DNA from: Chitinophagales bacterium
Lineage (GTDB): Bacteria; Bacteroidota; Bacteroidia; Chitinophagales; Chitinophagaceae
Reading direction: 5' to 3'
NCBI GenBank assembly: GCA_020636575.1
Contig: JACJXP010000003.1
Location: 174,989 to 238,988 of the forward strand
Length of the DNA stretch: 64,000 bases
Part shown: piece after piece, positions 61,098-64,000 of the stretch
Layout of the letters: each line of letters begins with the position of its first letter
Position numbering within the stretch: the stretch's first letter is position 1
Program-made: the position numbers and the translations under genes
The notes under the pieces: generated by a model
What the model saw: only the letters and a program-made list of their open reading frames with translations
Database searches by the model: none
Told to the model about the DNA's origin: nothing

Positions 61098-62324
61098 ATG
61101 TTAACGATCTCACTCCGCGGAGAACTGATGCCGGCATCACCTATCCGCAAACTGGTACCATACGCAGAAGATGCTAAAAAGAGAGGAACAAAAGTTTATC
61201 ATCTGAATATCGGGCAGCCTGATATTGAAACGCCACCTGCCATCCTGGATGCTGTTCGTCATGCTGATATCAAAGTACTTGAATACAGCCATAGTGCCGG
61301 AAACGAGAGCTACCGTAAAAAGTTGGTGGAATACTATAAAAGGAACGGCATTAATGTAACCAAGGACGAGATCATCATTACAGCCGGGGGAAGTGAAGCT
61401 ATCATGTTTGGCTTTTTTACCTGTCTTAACCCCGGTGATGAAGTGATCATTCCGGAACCTTTTTATGCCAACTATAATGGTTTTGCCTGTGCTGCAGGAG
61501 TAAAAGTAGTTCCTATCACTTCTTCCATTGAAACAGGGTTTGCCCTGCCCCCAATCGCCGACTTTGAAAAAGTGATCACTCAAAAAACAAGGGCCATCAT
61601 CATTTGCAGTCCTAATAATCCCACAGGGTACTTATACAGCCGGGAAGAAATGGAGGCTTTGAAAGAAATATGTATCAACAAAAAGCTTTATCTCTTTAGC
61701 GACGAAGCATACCGTGAGTTTTGTTATGATGGTGAATATATCAGCGCCATGCATTTGGAAGGGCTGGAAGAAAATGTAGTGCTGATGGATACTATCTCCA
61801 AACGCTACAGTGCCTGCGGAGCCAGGTTGGGTGCATTTGTTACAAAGAATAAAACAGTTTATGAAGCAGCCATGAAATTTGCCCAGGCAAGACTTAGCCC
61901 TCCGGGGCTGGCCCAGATCATGGGTGAGGCAGCGGTTGACCTACCTGATAATTTTTTTGATGCCCCTAAAGCTGAATACCTGAAAAGAAGGAACCTGCTG
62001 GTAAACAGGTTAAATAAAATGCCAGGAGTTTTTTGTCCTAATCCCGGAGGTGCATTCTATGCTATGGCCCGCCTCCCTATTGACGATTCAGATAAATTCT
62101 GTCAATGGATGCTGGAAAGTTTCAGTTACAATAATGAAACGGTAATGATGGCCCCGGCAACTGGTTTTTATGGAACAGCCGGTTTAGGCCTTAATGAAGT
62201 TAGATTGGCCTATGTGCTGAACCTGGATGCTATTAATGCAGCCATGGATTGCTTAGAAAAAGCTTTACTGGAATATCCCGGAAGAGTAGAGCAACCAGAA
62301 CTGGAGAAATTGGCTAAATCATAA
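61098..62324 (+). CDS. PLP-dependent class I/II aminotransferase
   Basis: 408 residues. Fold type I aminotransferase of the aspartate-aminotransferase group. NIGQPDIETPPAIL and AGGSEAIMF lie in the N-terminal part; SPNNPTGYLYSREEM and FSDEAYREFCYDG hold the conserved Asn and Asp. The PLP Lys is Lys235 in DTISKRYSACGARLG. The first residues (MLTISLRGELMPASPIRKLVPYA) match Bacteroidota homologues. The amino-acid substrate is not clear; aspartate or aromatic types are likely. Confidence 0.94.
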   Translation: MLTISLRGELMPASPIRKLVPYAEDAKKRGTKVYHLNIGQPDIETPPAILDAVRHADIKVLEYSHSAGNESYRKKLVEYYKRNGINVTKDEIIITAGGSEAIMFGFFTCLNPGDEVIIPEPFYANYNGFACAAGVKVVPITSSIETGFALPPIADFEKVITQKTRAIIICSPNNPTGYLYSREEMEALKEICINKKLYLFSDEAYREFCYDGEYISAMHLEGLEENVVLMDTISKRYSACGARLGAFVTKNKTVYEAAMKFAQARLSPPGLAQIMGEAAVDLPDNFFDAPKAEYLKRRNLLVNRLNKMPGVFCPNPGGAFYAMARLPIDDSDKFCQWMLESFSYNNETVMMAPATGFYGTAGLGLNEVRLAYVLNLDAINAAMDCLEKALLEYPGRVEQPELEKLAKS

Positions 62325-62352
62325 TTAGTTTCAAAAACAGAGCCTTCGATAT

Positions 62353-62436
62353 CCCCCCGCTGGTCATGATCCCGACTCCTGAGTGGAGCGAAGGACGTCG
62401 GGAAGAGGAAGTTTTGCAAAGCAAAACAGGGGGAGG
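62353..62436. repeat. Structured intergenic element (three-way-junction-like)
   Basis: CCCCC at 62354-62358 can close with GGGGG at 62429-62433. Inside are two arms: TCCCGAC (62370-62376) with GTCGGGA (62397-62403), extended by TCCT/AGGA, and GTTTTGC (62411-62417) with GCAAAAC (62421-62427). It resembles repeated palindromic units in Bacteroidota intergenic regions. Only one copy is in this window. Confidence 0.5.
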
Positions 62437-62451
62437 AATAAATTACAAAAC

Positions 62452-63039
62452 TCACACTTTCAACTTAGCAGATTGCTCCAAAAGCAATTCACTAACAAAT
62501 TGCTGATCCATTTCTGAAAAAGGAACAGGTGGTTCAGGATCATCATCAAATGAGTTGAGTCTTAACTGCCACCAGCCTACTGTTTTCCATTTCCCTAATT
62601 TGAAGCCTACATTTTCATAATTCGCAAACCAGGTAAACCCACATTTTTCATGAAAAGTCACACTGGTATCATTCGGCAGGTTGATGACAGCATATACATT
62701 TCGGTAGCCTTGCTTTTCTAAAATTGCAAACAGGGTTTCGTAGAGTATTTTAGCCATTCCGGTTCCTTTATACTCATCTAATATATAAATAGAACATTCG
62801 CAGCACCACTGGTATCCTTTTCTTTCCCGGTATAGCGATGCATAAGCATACCCGCCAATAACCCCATTCTTTTCAAACACCAGCCAGGGCCATGTATGTA
62901 AATAGTGTGTAATTCTGTCAGCAAACTCCTGTTCTGTCGGGACTTCCAGCTCAAACGTTAAAGAAGTGTTTTCTATATAAGGTGCATAAATAGAGAGGAT
63001 AGCGGAAGCATCAGTTGGTTTGGCAAGGCGGATAGGCAT
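62452..63039 (-). CDS. GNAT N-acetyltransferase (phosphinothricin acetyltransferase type)
   Basis: 195 residues. The opening IRLAKPTDASAILSIYAPYIENTSLTFELEVPTEQEF is the PAT/Bar signature. The acetyl-CoA loop is DEYKGTGMAKILYETL and the segment NLPNDTSVTFHEKCGFTWFANYENVGFKLGKW follows the family exactly. PAT homologues acetylate small amines and amino-acid analogues such as methionine sulfone. The C-terminal 30 residues (DDDPEPPVPFSEMDQQFVSELLLEQ) extend past the usual end. It is a stand-alone gene with an intergenic hairpin element after its stop. Confidence 0.92.
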   Translation of the reverse strand: MPIRLAKPTDASAILSIYAPYIENTSLTFELEVPTEQEFADRITHYLHTWPWLVFEKNGVIGGYAYASLYRERKGYQWCCECSIYILDEYKGTGMAKILYETLFAILEKQGYRNVYAVINLPNDTSVTFHEKCGFTWFANYENVGFKLGKWKTVGWWQLRLNSFDDDPEPPVPFSEMDQQFVSELLLEQSAKLKV

Positions 63040-63110
63040 ATATGAAGTTAATTATTCTGGTTCTTGTATATGAACACGATAGGAAATATAAAATAAGCTT
63101 CCATTAAAAC

Positions 63111-63875
63111 TTACCATTCAATTTTATATATGAATAATTTATTGATAGAACTATCTATGGTATTTAGCTTGGCAGATAAATAATAATTCTTATCAACTGG
63201 TGGTTTTTGCAAAAGAGTGTCAAGAAATATTCTTTCGTTTACTGATATCTCTGTTTGAGTATCAATTTTGTCATCGGCATCTAATAATCCAATATTAAAT
63301 GACACATTCATCAGCGGAGGTTGAGGTAAGTAGAACTTAACACTTAATAAAGAATCAGTTTCGTTATAAACAACGTTTGATACAGGATTAAGGTCAATGA
63401 AATTTAGCTTGCATCTCCCAATTGTATCATATTGACAAGCCATTATGGTATTAGAATAGAAACCATTGAATATATACTTAATAGGACTCCCGTCATTATA
63501 TTCTATATTATCCCCCATTGCCACACCATAATAACTTGTCAACATAGATAAAACTTTACCGCTACTGTCAAAAGCGAATGCTCTTCCATGAGGTAACCCA
63601 TTAACAAAATACATAGAGTCTCTCTTTTTTCCGGAAGAATAAAAATTGCATGCTGGTCCGTATTTGAGCCCCAACTTATACTCTGCTTCAGAGATCAACT
63701 GACCTTCCTCATCGTAGTACTTAGCCAATCCATCAATTCTGTCTTCATCAATGTAGTGGGCTTCTATATAATAATCTCCATGCTTTTTCCTGAGTAATCT
63801 ATTGTAATCTTTAGTGTTACAGGAAATGACACAAACCAAAAGAAAAAAGACAATGGCGTGAAATACTACTTTCAT
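63111..63875 (-). CDS. Lipoprotein with MORN-like (YwqK-type) repeats
   Basis: 254 residues from ATG 63875, giving a lipoprotein signal peptide with lipobox CVISC (Cys18); a longer frame to 63959 would add residues without a signal. The mature chain has MORN_2-like repeats (KYYDEEGQLISEAEYKLGLKY, YSSGKKRDSMYFVNGLPHG) as in YwqK-type proteins. A beta-rich C-terminus follows. Lipidated surface or periplasmic location; function unknown. Confidence 0.8.
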   Translation of the reverse strand: MKVVFHAIVFFLLVCVISCNTKDYNRLLRKKHGDYYIEAHYIDEDRIDGLAKYYDEEGQLISEAEYKLGLKYGPACNFYSSGKKRDSMYFVNGLPHGRAFAFDSSGKVLSMLTSYYGVAMGDNIEYNDGSPIKYIFNGFYSNTIMACQYDTIGRCKLNFIDLNPVSNVVYNETDSLLSVKFYLPQPPLMNVSFNIGLLDADDKIDTQTEISVNERIFLDTLLQKPPVDKNYYLSAKLNTIDSSINKLFIYKIEW

Positions 63876-64000
63876 AATAGACACATGTTTATTTTCCTTC
63901 CTAATCTTCTCCAAGAATCTCCTCATAAGAATTCCAATTATTTCCCAGCCGAGTCTCACTACCTTGCCCTGTGTACAGCGGACTCGGAGTGGCTAACCAG

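Noticed and set aside
63960..64000. Possible tRNA or gene start at the right window edge
   Set aside because: I looked for tRNA arms and the T-loop and found none in the 41 bases; too short to judge.

Overview
The window comes from a Bacteroidota genome, most likely of the Chitinophagaceae type. The evidence is the low-to-moderate GC content, several promoters of the Bacteroidota form (TTTG or TTG, 17-21 bases, then TAnnTTTG), few Shine-Dalgarno sequences, and a gene set typical of the phylum: DUF1573 pairs, a DUF6427-like membrane protein, a fused alpha/beta E1 dehydrogenase, the DsbD family, DUF4399 and FadN-order beta-oxidation proteins. It reads as ordinary chromosome. I saw no rRNA, tRNA, CRISPR array, insertion sequence or prophage.

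Layout. 1-8.4 kb: start of uvrA (cut by the window edge), an ECF sigma factor, a DsbD thiol reductase with a separate DsbD-N protein, purQ, and two envelope proteins. 8.7-17.5 kb: the Kup potassium transporter, two paralogous alpha/beta hydrolases around a lipoprotein, an LD-carboxypeptidase, formate-tetrahydrofolate ligase and a DUF4424/YARHG-like exported protein. 17.5-28.4 kb: metG, a giant AsmA-like protein, a FadN-like beta-oxidation enzyme, an exported protein coupled to a small metzincin, and a TIGR01777 epimerase. 28.4-35.6 kb: an ABC exporter, DUF4399 lipoprotein, dienelactone hydrolase, DnaJ-domain protein, ABC-F ATPase, ExbD-like protein and a GHSGG hydrolase. 35.8-43.8 kb: a 34-residue membrane peptide, a four-gene minus-strand operon (GT9, MFS, DedA, dicarboxylate symporter) and two plus-strand amino-acid transporters. 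43.9-50.2 kb: YebC, DCC-family, PhzF, TRIC, dodecin, E1 alpha/beta and two DUF1573 proteins. 50.3-59.9 kb: a tight four-gene operon described below. 60.3-64 kb: lipoprotein, aminotransferase, GNAT enzyme and a MORN-type lipoprotein.

The most interesting locus is 50284-59863 (minus). In transcription order it encodes a single-pass membrane protein, an Hsp70/actin-fold ATPase, a signal-peptide/TM/coiled-coil protein, and a 1760-residue polytopic protein. The last appears to join a SEDS (RodA/FtsW-like) glycosyltransferase to a class B penicillin-binding transpeptidase. The SxxK, SxN and KTG motifs are all present, as is a SEDS-like Asp. This looks like a self-contained peptidoglycan synthase with its own actin-like ATPase, in other words a possible undescribed elongasome/divisome-like machine.

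Other recurring themes are a DsbD whose N-terminal domain has lost its Cys pair while the neighbouring stand-alone domain keeps it; three genes with TAnnTTTG exactly four bases before ATG (candidate leaderless mRNAs); two leaders that could hide the ribosome binding site in a hairpin; and two structured intergenic repeats.
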